Source of the DNA: Bacteroidetes bacterium UBA4408
Lineage (GTDB): Bacteria > Bacteroidota > Bacteroidia > UBA4408
DNA length: 32,769 nucleotides
Direction: 5' to 3'
NCBI GenBank assembly: GCA_002389785.1
Contig: DGQS01000192.1
Span: 1 to 32,769, forward strand
The position numbers and the translations under genes are program-made. This document shows positions 1 to 7,842 of this stretch, one piece after another; within the stretch, counting starts at the first letter, position 1; each line of letters begins with the position of its first letter. A model generated the notes under the pieces. The model was not told where the DNA came from. It made no database searches and saw only the letters and a list, made by a program, of their open reading frames with translations.

Positions 1-1
1 T

Positions 2-271
2 TTATTGTTGCATGATATGGGAGCTGATTTAGCTGATTATCGCCCCGACTTTAAAGCGAATGGTTACGAATGGCGAACAGCTCCTTTGTGGGGCATTGGT
101 TTGACAAAGCAAGTAAATGGTCATTCAAATTTTTTACACGATGGTAGAGCACGAAATATTATGGAAGCAATTTTATGGCATGGTGGAGAAGCCAGTGCCT
201 CGAGAGATTACGTGAAACAACTTGCTAAAAACGACCGTGAAGCCCTATTGTCATTTCTTAATTCTTTATAA
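2..271 (+). CDS. Di-haem oxidoreductase (DUF1111), C-terminal fragment
   Basis: This is the 3' end of a gene that enters from the left edge; the reading frame is open at base 2, so the TTG at 5 is an internal Leu codon and not a start. The visible 89 or so residues contain HDMG, EWRTAPLWGIG, FLHDGRARN and EAILWHGGEA, ending FLNSL at a TAA. That series is characteristic of the C-terminus of DUF1111 di-haem oxidoreductases (thiol-oxidoreductase-like, related to di-haem peroxidases), which act outside the cytoplasm. The haem CxxCH motifs of the family would lie upstream and are not in the window, so activity cannot be judged. In Bacteroidota such genes often sit beside imelysin-type iron-uptake genes, but no such neighbour is visible here. 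Confidence 0.85.
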   Translation, partial: LLLHDMGADLADYRPDFKANGYEWRTAPLWGIGLTKQVNGHSNFLHDGRARNIMEAILWHGGEASASRDYVKQLAKNDREALLSFLNSL

Positions 272-331
272 GAACTTCAATTTGTTTCATTCAACTGAAT
301 GCTATTAATTTCATTTGTGTTTACAATTTAG

Positions 332-339
332 TAGATTTG
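332..339 (+). promoter_or_regulatory. Candidate -7 promoter box TAGATTTG
   Basis: TAGATTTG fits the Bacteroidota -7 consensus TAnnTTTG exactly and lies about 45 bases before the preferred GTG start at 385. It overlaps the TTG at 337 that would otherwise look like a start codon. A TTTG lies at 314-317, but its spacing is shorter than usual for a -33 box, so only the -7 element is supported. Confidence 0.45.
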
Positions 340-384
340 AAAAGAAAAATTTTCGAACTTATACTATTCTTATTATCCTGCATC

Positions 385-1170
385 GTGAAAACCATTTCAA
401 AAAATTCCTTTCTACTTATTTGCTCAATAATATTCCTCACGACTTCTTGCCAAGTTGAAAAACGTAGATATTCAGAGGGATATTATATCAATCGAAACAA
501 TAAAAAAATAGACAACCGTAAGCAGCTTACACAAAAAAGTTCGACTGAAAAACTTTTAGATGGAAGTGAATTAACTAATAATCAAGTTGAACCGGTGCTT
601 TCTGCTGGTTTGAACGATGAACCCATTTTAGCTTTAAAATCAGAAAACTTATTCGATAAAAACAATAAATACGCTGGAAAATGCGATATCATCACATTAA
701 AATCGGGTGAAAAAATAGAAGCAATTATACTTGATATTGCCGGTAATGATGTTAAGTATAAAAACTGCAACAACCAAAATGGCCCAACATTACTGGTAGA
801 AAGAAGCAATGTTGCAACTATCACTTATGCGAATGAATCAAAAAATAGTAAACAAGAAGCAACTCCAACTCCTAAAAAGGAAGAAACCGATTATGTAAAG
901 GAAAATCCTAAAAATGAAGGCAATAATGCCTCCAATGAAAAACCATTAAAAATGGAATGGTTAGGCTTTTTTGGATTTCTATCTTCGCTAACCGGTTTAT
1001 TGGTTGCAGGTATACCTTTAGGTAGCCTTGGTATGATATTCGGTATAATAAGCCTGGTTAAAATTCAAAAACATCCTGAAAAATTTAAACAAAAAAGAGG
1101 CTTTGCCATTGCTGCTCTAATTATTGGCCTAATTGCCGTTGTTGGTGCAATCATATTTCTTTTAATATAA
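385..1170 (+). CDS. Lipoprotein with C-terminal DUF4190-like membrane domain
   Basis: I chose GTG at 385 (261 residues) because it gives a compact lipoprotein signal peptide: a Lys near the N-terminus, a hydrophobic core FLLICSIIFL, and a lipobox-like TTSC with the lipidated Cys at residue 22. The frame is open back to a TTG at 337, which overlaps a promoter-like box and would give an unusually long leader. After the Cys comes RRYSEGYYINRNNKK, a charged linker, then a small domain (CDIITLKSGEKIEA ... VATITY) like one seen in many Bacteroidota lipoproteins, where it reads as a beta-rich repeat of unknown role. A Lys/Asn/Glu-rich linker follows, then two hydrophobic segments in about the last 70 residues with the DUF4190 pattern (GSLGMIFGIISLVKI, KRGFAIAALIIGLIA). 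No enzyme motif is visible and the function is unknown. The combination of lipidated N-terminus and membrane-spanning C-terminus is odd. Confidence 0.75.
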   Translation: MKTISKNSFLLICSIIFLTTSCQVEKRRYSEGYYINRNNKKIDNRKQLTQKSSTEKLLDGSELTNNQVEPVLSAGLNDEPILALKSENLFDKNNKYAGKCDIITLKSGEKIEAIILDIAGNDVKYKNCNNQNGPTLLVERSNVATITYANESKNSKQEATPTPKKEETDYVKENPKNEGNNASNEKPLKMEWLGFFGFLSSLTGLLVAGIPLGSLGMIFGIISLVKIQKHPEKFKQKRGFAIAALIIGLIAVVGAIIFLLI

Positions 1171-1212
1171 GAACTGATCCTTAACCCATCAAAGCAAATT
1201 TCAGCTGCCATA

Positions 1213-1231
1213 GCAGATATCAGGTATCTGC
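1213..1231. repeat. Short inverted repeat GCAGATA/TATCTGC
   Basis: A perfect 7-base inverted repeat (1213-1219 and 1225-1231) with a 5-base loop lies between the lipoprotein gene and yidC. It has no T-tract on either side, so it is at best a weak terminator for the lipoprotein gene. The rest of the 168-base gap holds only the yidC promoter candidate. Confidence 0.3.
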
Positions 1232-1308
1232 GGTTGAATTGTTAACATTCACTTTGATTTTTGTGTTTTTCTGTAAAAAAGTCATAGTTAACTGCTCATA
1301 AAATAATA

Positions 1309-1316
1309 TATCTTTG
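1309..1316 (+). promoter_or_regulatory. Candidate yidC -7 promoter box TATCTTTG
   Basis: TATCTTTG is an exact TAnnTTTG match 22 bases before the yidC ATG, followed by the GC-containing GCGCCC that often follows this box in Bacteroidota. It predicts a leader of about 15 bases. No convincing -33 TTTG is seen at the expected distance. Confidence 0.55.
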
Positions 1317-1338
1317 CGCCCTTAATTTTTAACGTGAA

Positions 1339-3228
1339 ATGGATAAGAATTCGATAATTGGATTACTTCTAATTGGTGCTATTTTAATTGGATTTAGTAT
1401 TTACAACGCTCCTACCGAAAATGAAATTGCTGCTCAAAAACGACAACAAGACTCTATTGAAGCTGTTCAAAAATTAGCGAGCAAACAGCAACAACAAGCT
1501 GTGTTGCAAGATGCTGTTATTGCAGCTATAGCCGATACATCAACAATTTCAGATTCAGCTAAAAATGAAGTTCTTAAAAGCACTTACGGTCCTTTTATCG
1601 GCGCTGCAACCGGCGAAAAGAAAATTAGCTACATCGAAAATGAATTAATAAAGGTTGGTATATCGAACAAAGGTGGACGCATCGTTTCGGTACAATTAAA
1701 AAAATATCAAACACACGATTCCTTGCCCCTACTGTTGTGTGACGAAGATTCATCGCGATTTGGATTAAGTTTCATAGCTCAAAACCGCGTATTTAGTACC
1801 GACTCATTGTATTTTACTGCGGTTGGGAATTCGTTTACAGTAAATGGTACCGATAGCAACAAATTGAGTATGCGCTTACAGGCAGCACCGGGCAAATACC
1901 TCGAATTTGAATATCGTTTAAAAGGAAATTCATACCTGATGGATTGCAACATCAATACAGTGGGTATGCAAGATTTAATTGCAAGCAACACATCCGATTT
2001 AAATTTAAAATGGAGACTGCGCGCACTTAAGCATGAGAAAAGCCATAAAAACGAACAAAATGCAACTACTATATATTACAAGCATTTTGAAGATGAGGTT
2101 GATTATTTAAATGAAGCAAAAGATGGTAAAGAATCTTTTAAAACCAAAATGCAATGGGTGTCATTTAAACAACAATATTTTACTTCGGTATTAATTGCGA
2201 AAAAGGGATTTGAAAAACCAACTGAAGTTGAAACAATTGGTTTACCCGACTCTAAAAAATATACCAAAGATTTATCCGCAAGTTTTACAATTCCTTACGA
2301 ACACAAGGCTTCTGAATCATTTGCCATGAACATTTACTTTGGTCCAAATCACTATGGTACTTTAAAAGAATATGGCATGGACCTCGAAAAACAAGTTCCA
2401 TTGGGTTGGGGAATTTTTGGATGGGTAAATCGATTTGCAGTAATTCCGGTATTTAATTTTTTAAGTGGGTTTAACATCAACTTTGGAATCATAATTTTGC
2501 TACTCACCATTTTGATAAAAGTGGTGTTATTGCCGCTTACCTACAAGGCATATATGAGCACCGCCAAAATGAAAGTGCTCAAACCGGAGGTAGATGAACT
2601 CAATGAAAAATATGCCAAGGAAGAGCCTATGAAAAAGCAACAAGCCTTAATGGCGCTGTATAAAAAAGCAGGCGTAAATCCATTGGGAGGATGTTTGCCT
2701 ATGTTGCTTCAAATGCCCATACTTATTGCTATGTTTCGCTTTTTTCCTGCGAGTATTGAATTGCGTCAGCAATCCTTTTTGTGGGCTACCGATTTATCTT
2801 CTTACGATAGTATTTGGACCTTTGGTTACGTTCCTGTAATTGACTATTTATATGGTGATCACGTTAGTTTATTTACTTTATTGATGACCATTTCAACCAT
2901 TATGTATACCCGCATGAACGATCAGTTTAGCGGTGCCAACAATCCACAAATGGCGCAAATGAAATGGATCATGTATTTAATGCCGATTATTTTTCTTGGC
3001 GTATTTAACAATTACTCGGCAGGTTTGAGCTATTACTACTTTTTGGCCAACATGTTTACTTTTGCGCAACAATGGATTATTCGCAAGTTGGTTGATGAAG
3101 ACGCCATTCATGCAAAAATTCAGGAAAACAAGAAAAAGCCTGCAGCTCCTAAATCCAAGTTTCAAGCTCGTTTAGAAGAAATGGCGAAACAACGTGCTAC
3201 ACTTCCTCAAGGAGGAAAGAAAAAGTAG
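1339..3228 (+). CDS. yidC: Membrane protein insertase YidC
   Basis: This 629-residue protein inserts and folds inner-membrane proteins, alone or with the Sec translocon. Residues 5-21 form the N-terminal membrane anchor. A Gln/Ala-rich linker and a large periplasmic beta domain (about 70-365) follow, then the conserved five-helix Oxa1/YidC core from about 375 to 590. The core contains the hallmark NPLGGCLPMLLQMPI starting at N447 and the cytoplasmic hairpin (KMKVLKPEVDELNEKY). The residue aligned with the groove Arg of E. coli YidC (R366, before MYPLT) is Lys here, K394, before LLPLT; both are basic. The tail is Lys-rich, as expected for ribosome contact. The ATG follows a TATCTTTG promoter box and the gene ends before a strong hairpin at 3271, so it is probably monocistronic. 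Length and architecture are normal for Bacteroidota. Confidence 0.97.
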   Translation: MDKNSIIGLLLIGAILIGFSIYNAPTENEIAAQKRQQDSIEAVQKLASKQQQQAVLQDAVIAAIADTSTISDSAKNEVLKSTYGPFIGAATGEKKISYIENELIKVGISNKGGRIVSVQLKKYQTHDSLPLLLCDEDSSRFGLSFIAQNRVFSTDSLYFTAVGNSFTVNGTDSNKLSMRLQAAPGKYLEFEYRLKGNSYLMDCNINTVGMQDLIASNTSDLNLKWRLRALKHEKSHKNEQNATTIYYKHFEDEVDYLNEAKDGKESFKTKMQWVSFKQQYFTSVLIAKKGFEKPTEVETIGLPDSKKYTKDLSASFTIPYEHKASESFAMNIYFGPNHYGTLKEYGMDLEKQVPLGWGIFGWVNRFAVIPVFNFLSGFNINFGIIILLLTILIKVVLLPLTYKAYMSTAKMKVLKPEVDELNEKYAKEEPMKKQQALMALYKKAGVNPLGGCLPMLLQMPILIAMFRFFPASIELRQQSFLWATDLSSYDSIWTFGYVPVIDYLYGDHVSLFTLLMTISTIMYTRMNDQFSGANNPQMAQMKWIMYLMPIIFLGVFNNYSAGLSYYYFLANMFTFAQQWIIRKLVDEDAIHAKIQENKKKPAAPKSKFQARLEEMAKQRATLPQGGKKK

Positions 3229-3270
3229 TTTAATCCTAGGCAACAAAGCTTAAATCCTGACTCATATCAA

Positions 3271-3304
3271 ACAGAAGCTCTATATTTGAGCTTCTGTTTT
3301 TTTT
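3271..3304 (+). terminator. Rho-independent terminator of yidC
   Basis: A perfect 10-base stem (ACAGAAGCTC at 3271-3280, GAGCTTCTGT at 3288-3297) with a 7-base loop is followed by an unbroken run of T to base 3304. The T-run abuts the ATG of the next gene at 3305. Confidence 0.85.
3281..3288 (+). promoter_or_regulatory. Candidate -7 box inside the terminator loop
   Basis: TATATTTG matches TAnnTTTG exactly and is formed by the 7-base hairpin loop plus the first base of the right stem arm. It is the only promoter-like box between yidC and the ATG at 3305, and would start transcription about 3294-3296, leaving a leader of roughly 10 bases. This is inference from the consensus; no -33 box is evident. 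Confidence 0.4.
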
Positions 3305-5173
3305 ATGCTCGAACTTAAAAACAATATTCCCCGTTGGATTATTTTAGTAATTGACCTTTGCATTTGCACGGCCTCACTAGTATTGGCCTACCTGCTTCGG
3401 TTTAATTTTACGGAACCACCTGCTGCCGATAAAAATGATATTCCAATGGTTTTTGCAGTGGTACTCGTTACCAGAACCATTTTTTTCTTGGCAAGTAAAA
3501 TTTATGCAGGAATTATTCGCTACACCAGCACTGAAGATGCGAAACGCATTTTTATCAACGTAAGTTTAGGAACTTTGTTTTTTATTTTACTTAACACCGC
3601 TTCCTTTATCTACAACAGAGTTTTCTTGATTCCGTTCTCACTTGTTTTTATTGAAATGATGAGCACTATTTTTATTATGATAAGTTCGCGGGTGCTTGTA
3701 AAACTATTATATCTAAATCAAAAAGGTCGCTTACAGGAAAAAATTAATGTAATTATTTACGGTGCCGGAGAGGCTGGAATTATTGCCAAACGAACCCTTG
3801 ACAGGGATGCCGGAACCAAATATAAAGTTCTCGCCTTTATTGATGACGACCGCACTAAAAACAAGAAAAAGCTGGAAGGTGTAAGTATTTACATGCGCGA
3901 TGAATTGCCCCATTTACTGCGCGAAAATGAGGTGGCACACGTAATAATTTCGGTTCAAAATCTATCAGCTGCAGTACGACAGGAAATTGTTGAAACTTGT
4001 TTTGCAAATAGTACCAAAGTACTCACTGTACCTCCAATTACCAATTGGATCAACGGTGAATTAAGTTTTAAGCAAATTAAAAAAATACGAATTGAAGATT
4101 TGTTAGGACGTGATCCCATTCAAATTGATTTAGATAAAATTAAATCTATTCTTGGTTCAAAATCAATATTGGTTACCGGTGCAGCCGGTTCCATTGGAAG
4201 CGAATTGGTGCGACAAATAGTAAAATTTTCACCTTCAAAACTTATTTTGCTTGATCAAGCTGAATCGCCCTTGTACGATTTAGAAATGGAATTAGCAGAT
4301 TATTCAAAAAATCAACAAGCTGAATTTGTGATTGGTGACATACGTAATTTACAACGTTTAGAAAATGTATTTCACACCTTTACTCCTGATTTGGTGTTTC
4401 ATGCCGCTGCCTATAAACATGTTCCATTAATGGAAGACAACCCATCGGAAGCCTTGCTTACCAACGTATTGGGTACAAAAAATGTAGCTGACTTAGCAGT
4501 AAAATACAAGGCAAAAGAATTTGTTATGGTTTCAACCGATAAAGCTGTTAATCCAACAAATGTGATGGGCGCTTCAAAACGAATTGCTGAAATGTATATA
4601 CAATCGCTTAACACTTTAAGTGAAACTAAATTTATTACCACACGATTTGGAAATGTATTGGGCAGCAATGGTTCGGTAATTCCTCGATTTAAAAAACAAA
4701 TAGAAAAAGGTGGCCCAATTACCATTACTCATCCCGAAATTACTCGGTATTTTATGACCATTCCCGAAGCTTGTCAATTGGTTTTAGAAGCTAGTGCAAC
4801 CGGTAAAGGTGGTGAGATATTTATTTTCGATATGGGCAATTCTGTAAAAATAGTTGACCTCGCACATAAAATGATTCGACTATCGGGACTAACACTTGAT
4901 AAGGATATACAAATTGTGTATACGGGATTGCGACCAGGGGAAAAACTATATGAAGAATTATTAAACGTGAAGGAAAACACGCTAAAAACACATCATTCAC
5001 AATTGCTAATCGCTAAAATTGCTCCTGCAGATTTCACTAAAATAAAGCAACTAACCAACGAGTTAATTGAATTATTTGATTCTCAAAACAACCAAAGTAT
5101 TGTGGCAAAAATGAAGGAGATAGTACCTGAGTTTAAAAGCAATAATTCAGTTTTTGAGAAGTTGGATGAGTAA
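3305..5173 (+). CDS. Membrane nucleotide-sugar 4,6-dehydratase/epimerase (CapD/WbpM-like)
   Basis: The 622-residue product belongs to the membrane-bound polysaccharide biosynthesis dehydratases (FlaA1/WbpM/CapD group), which convert UDP-N-acetylhexosamines to 4-keto-6-deoxy sugars for O-antigen, capsule or glycoprotein glycans. Four membrane helices occupy about residues 10-135. A first Rossmann-like domain begins at GAGEAGIIAK (G153) and the catalytic SDR domain has GAAGSIGSE with GxxGxxG at 292-298. The expected Ser-Met-Lys triad of this group is visible as S410 (VSTDKAVNP), M421 and K425 (MGASK), with Met in place of the usual SDR Tyr. RPGEKLYEELL lies near the C-terminus. The start is fixed: the only upstream in-frame codons before a TGA are five non-start codons. 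There is no room for a ribosome binding site. No other glycan genes are adjacent, so the sugar product is not known. Confidence 0.93.
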   Translation: MLELKNNIPRWIILVIDLCICTASLVLAYLLRFNFTEPPAADKNDIPMVFAVVLVTRTIFFLASKIYAGIIRYTSTEDAKRIFINVSLGTLFFILLNTASFIYNRVFLIPFSLVFIEMMSTIFIMISSRVLVKLLYLNQKGRLQEKINVIIYGAGEAGIIAKRTLDRDAGTKYKVLAFIDDDRTKNKKKLEGVSIYMRDELPHLLRENEVAHVIISVQNLSAAVRQEIVETCFANSTKVLTVPPITNWINGELSFKQIKKIRIEDLLGRDPIQIDLDKIKSILGSKSILVTGAAGSIGSELVRQIVKFSPSKLILLDQAESPLYDLEMELADYSKNQQAEFVIGDIRNLQRLENVFHTFTPDLVFHAAAYKHVPLMEDNPSEALLTNVLGTKNVADLAVKYKAKEFVMVSTDKAVNPTNVMGASKRIAEMYIQSLNTLSETKFITTRFGNVLGSNGSVIPRFKKQIEKGGPITITHPEITRYFMTIPEACQLVLEASATGKGGEIFIFDMGNSVKIVDLAHKMIRLSGLTLDKDIQIVYTGLRPGEKLYEELLNVKENTLKTHHSQLLIAKIAPADFTKIKQLTNELIELFDSQNNQSIVAKMKEIVPEFKSNNSVFEKLDE

Positions 5174-5281
5174 CCTAATTGTGCTTATCCGCATTTAATC
5201 ATTCTAGTGCAAAAGGCTACTAATATAGTTTTATTGGGGTAGTTTATGACAAAGAATAAACGAATACAAAACCCATAGTTC

Positions 5282-5328
5282 AAAAAAAAGACACAAGAAT
5301 TTTTAAATAAAAAAAGATTTCTTGTGTC
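5282..5328 (-). terminator. Terminator after the 5409-7772 gene
   Basis: A perfect 10-base stem (5290-5299 GACACAAGAA with 5319-5328 TTCTTGTGTC) has an A/T-rich 19-base loop. On the minus strand the stem is followed by eight T (5289-5282), giving a good terminator for the choice-of-anchor-B gene. On the plus strand only CTTTGTT follows, so it may act weakly for the dehydratase gene too. The rest of the 5174-5408 gap shows no gene. Confidence 0.65.
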
Positions 5329-5408
5329 CTTTGTTCAAACTTTGCGTGGTTTTAGCTTTAATCTGTTATACCAATCGAATTAAACCACTACTCATAAATT
5401 AAATTATC

Positions 5409-7772
5409 CTAATATTTTACGATACGCTGTGTAGAACTTTGCTTTTCGGAGCTAAGTGTTACAAAATAAATCCCCGGTAATAAAGAAGCGCCAAATCGTG
5501 TGCTTGCTTGTTGCAAATTTGTTGTCTCCACAATTCTTCCGGTAACATCTGTAATATTAATTTGATAATTCTTTGCACTGGTTTCCCATGTTGGCAATTG
5601 AAGCATAAAGTCGGCGTTGCTTGGATTAGGACTTACACTAAATGCATCATTTGCTGCAGAAACGCTTTTAATTCCTACTCCTGTTTCAATAATTTTAAAA
5701 TTATCAAAACCGGCTTCAACAATGTGCCCAGGAGCTGCATCAGCAGTTCTTACTATAAGTTGCATGGTGGATGTAAATGGAATTAATCCGTTTAGTTGAA
5801 CACCTTTATTCATCCAAGTTGAAGCACCCGGGGTATTAATAGTAACATTTTCAATGTCAATGGTTGTGGTGCCATTACTCAGTAAAATATGAAGTGAATC
5901 ATTCGGAACGCCGGTACCTCCGGCATTAAAAAACCAACGTGAATAATGCAATTCCGGTAAAATATAACCGGTCATATCAAAGATTGGCGAATATAAAGTG
6001 GTTGCTCCTCCATCTACATCATCTGTAGCTGCTTGTCCACCGGCATTTCCGGTAACAAAAGCTTTATTCGAACAATCATCTGTTACATCATTTCCAGGGT
6101 TAGCATCATTCGGAAAATTTAATGAAGTTCCTACAGGTACATCTCTAACCCAAGCTCCGGTGGTAGCAGTTGTATTTGCCGTCCAACCAAAATCAAAGCT
6201 AAAATCATCACTGTATCCTGGGTGCATCGTTACATTAATTGAAGGCGATGACAAAGCCACTAAACTATCAAAACATTGTGTTTCATATCCCCATTTGCCT
6301 ATTGTAAAATCATATTGTCCGGCAACGGTTGCACAATTTTCGTAGCTTCCACTATTGTCGCTCAGTAATGAGTAAGTTGAATTTAAATTTGAAAATTCAA
6401 CATTTGCACCTGATACTGCTGATCCTGTTCCAAATTCAGTAATTGAACCTGTTAAATTTACAGTTGAATTACTCAATAAATTACAATCAACGATTGTTAC
6501 AACTCCATTGCTTAATGAAACCTGAACTGTTTTAGTAATGTATCCGGCTTTTGAAAATTGAGCTGTATAGGTTCCTGAGTCGGGAGTTCCGGTTTTGTAA
6601 TTTCCTGTAAAGTCGGTACTATCTAAAACTGAGGTACCAATTAACTCAATTTGTACATTATTTAATAACGTGTTGCAAAGACTATCTCTTACTACACCTT
6701 CAAGGTAGCAAGCCCTTACATAAGTTGGAGTATACACATACAAACCTGAATCAATATCGGAAGTAACTATTGTTCCTGAAGGCAAAAATGGATACACCCC
6801 CCATACTCCATCAAAGCCACCACCACTAGCAGGAACATCATCAATATAACCAACATTAATCAAATTTTGTGGGCGGTGACAATCTGTAATTACAACTCCG
6901 TCCTTATACCAAGAAGTAATTGCATAATCGTTCAGTATATGTGTATTGTGCACTATCGAAAGGCTACCGGGATATTGAGATTGTATTTTATCTAAATAAA
7001 TTATGTTGTTGACATTACTTACATCGTAAGATGCCAAATACGAATTATTCACTTCGTCGGTTGTAAATAAGTATTTACTGTTGTCGGATAGCCAAGTATT
7101 GTGTGTAAAAGCATTGGGAGTTTGCTGCGTGTTTAATACAACAGGATTAGCTTTATTGCTCACATCAATTGCCGAAAAAGTACCGGCATATATTTGTCCG
7201 GCCCAAACGGTATCGTTTCTAACATATCCATCGTGCACATATCCACCGTCAAAAATTCCGGCAAATACAGGATTCCAAGGATCGGTTAAATCGCCAATTA
7301 CAATTCCTTTGTTTCCAATATTGCTTCCATATAAATAAACGTAACCGGAATCAATGTGCAAGGCATGAATACTATTCAGCGTTTGACCGAAAATAGTTGG
7401 AGTCCAGCTTTTTTGAGGTAACACTGTACCGGGAAGATTACGCATGTCAATGATTTGTAAACCTCCACCTCCTTCTGTAGTTACATAGGCATATTGTTTC
7501 CAGGTTTTAATTTCGCGCCAAATTGAATTAGGTCCAATAAAACTTGCAACAGTAAAAATACTATCGGGATTAGTAACATCAACAATGGTCATACCGGTAG
7601 AAGTACCTACCAAAGCATATTCGTTTCCAAGAGAATCAACATATCCGCATATATTACTCAGCTCCTTACCGGGAAAACGCATGTGGCTGCGTTGTACCAT
7701 ATTTTTAGGAGTTTGAGCAAAAGTGATCAGAGTAAAAACCGAGCATACTAGTGTTAGAATTAATTTTCTCAT
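5409..7772 (-). CDS. T9SS-secreted choice-of-anchor-B family protein
   Basis: The 787-residue product starts with a Sec signal peptide (MRKLILTLVCSVFTLITFAQ). About residues 25-355 form a propeller-like choice-of-anchor-B region with repeated short strands around phrases such as GMTIVDVTNPDS, GGGLQIIDMRNLPG, GIVIGDLTDPWNP and VHDGYV. Two carboxypeptidase-regulatory-like beta-sandwich modules follow (about 356-520: LEGVVRDSL... and LTGSITEFGTGSAVSGANVEF), then a jelly-roll-like module (about 520-700). The end is a type A T9SS sorting domain (SVSPNPSNADFMLQLP ... LLPGIYFVTLSSEKQSSTQRIVKY). The protein should be exported and attached to the surface or released. No catalytic motif is recognisable, so its job is unknown; binding or adhesion is a guess. 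It is 70 bases downstream of parC but is unrelated in function. Confidence 0.88.
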   Translation of the reverse strand: MRKLILTLVCSVFTLITFAQTPKNMVQRSHMRFPGKELSNICGYVDSLGNEYALVGTSTGMTIVDVTNPDSIFTVASFIGPNSIWREIKTWKQYAYVTTEGGGGLQIIDMRNLPGTVLPQKSWTPTIFGQTLNSIHALHIDSGYVYLYGSNIGNKGIVIGDLTDPWNPVFAGIFDGGYVHDGYVRNDTVWAGQIYAGTFSAIDVSNKANPVVLNTQQTPNAFTHNTWLSDNSKYLFTTDEVNNSYLASYDVSNVNNIIYLDKIQSQYPGSLSIVHNTHILNDYAITSWYKDGVVITDCHRPQNLINVGYIDDVPASGGGFDGVWGVYPFLPSGTIVTSDIDSGLYVYTPTYVRACYLEGVVRDSLCNTLLNNVQIELIGTSVLDSTDFTGNYKTGTPDSGTYTAQFSKAGYITKTVQVSLSNGVVTIVDCNLLSNSTVNLTGSITEFGTGSAVSGANVEFSNLNSTYSLLSDNSGSYENCATVAGQYDFTIGKWGYETQCFDSLVALSSPSINVTMHPGYSDDFSFDFGWTANTTATTGAWVRDVPVGTSLNFPNDANPGNDVTDDCSNKAFVTGNAGGQAATDDVDGGATTLYSPIFDMTGYILPELHYSRWFFNAGGTGVPNDSLHILLSNGTTTIDIENVTINTPGASTWMNKGVQLNGLIPFTSTMQLIVRTADAAPGHIVEAGFDNFKIIETGVGIKSVSAANDAFSVSPNPSNADFMLQLPTWETSAKNYQINITDVTGRIVETTNLQQASTRFGASLLPGIYFVTLSSEKQSSTQRIVKY

Positions 7773-7776
7773 TTAA

Positions 7777-7798
7777 ATTGGGGGATTGGGATATTGGG
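7777..7798. repeat. Three ATTGGG units at an 8-base period
   Basis: ATTGGG occurs at 7777, 7785 and 7793, exactly 8 bases apart. On the coding strand of the downstream gene this is a CCCAAT-rich leader just upstream of its ATG (7772). Three units are too few to claim a functional repeat. Confidence 0.5.
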
Positions 7799-7842
7799 TT
7801 ATAGTTAAAAGATTATTGATTTAAGATTATTTAGATACTGTG

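Noticed and set aside
337..384. N-terminal extension of the lipoprotein from TTG 337
   Set aside because: The TTG overlaps a promoter-like box and the extension would spoil a normal lipoprotein signal peptide.
1213..1231. Terminator after the lipoprotein gene
   Set aside because: The stem is only 7 bases and there is no T-tract, so I list it only as an inverted repeat.
4411..4725. 104-residue open frame on the minus strand inside the dehydratase gene
   Set aside because: It lies opposite the conserved SDR core, has no recognisable domain and no promoter; it is a shadow of the coding strand.
5998..6345. 115-residue open frame on the plus strand inside the choice-of-anchor-B gene
   Set aside because: It is antisense to well-supported beta-sandwich modules, with no family match or start signal.
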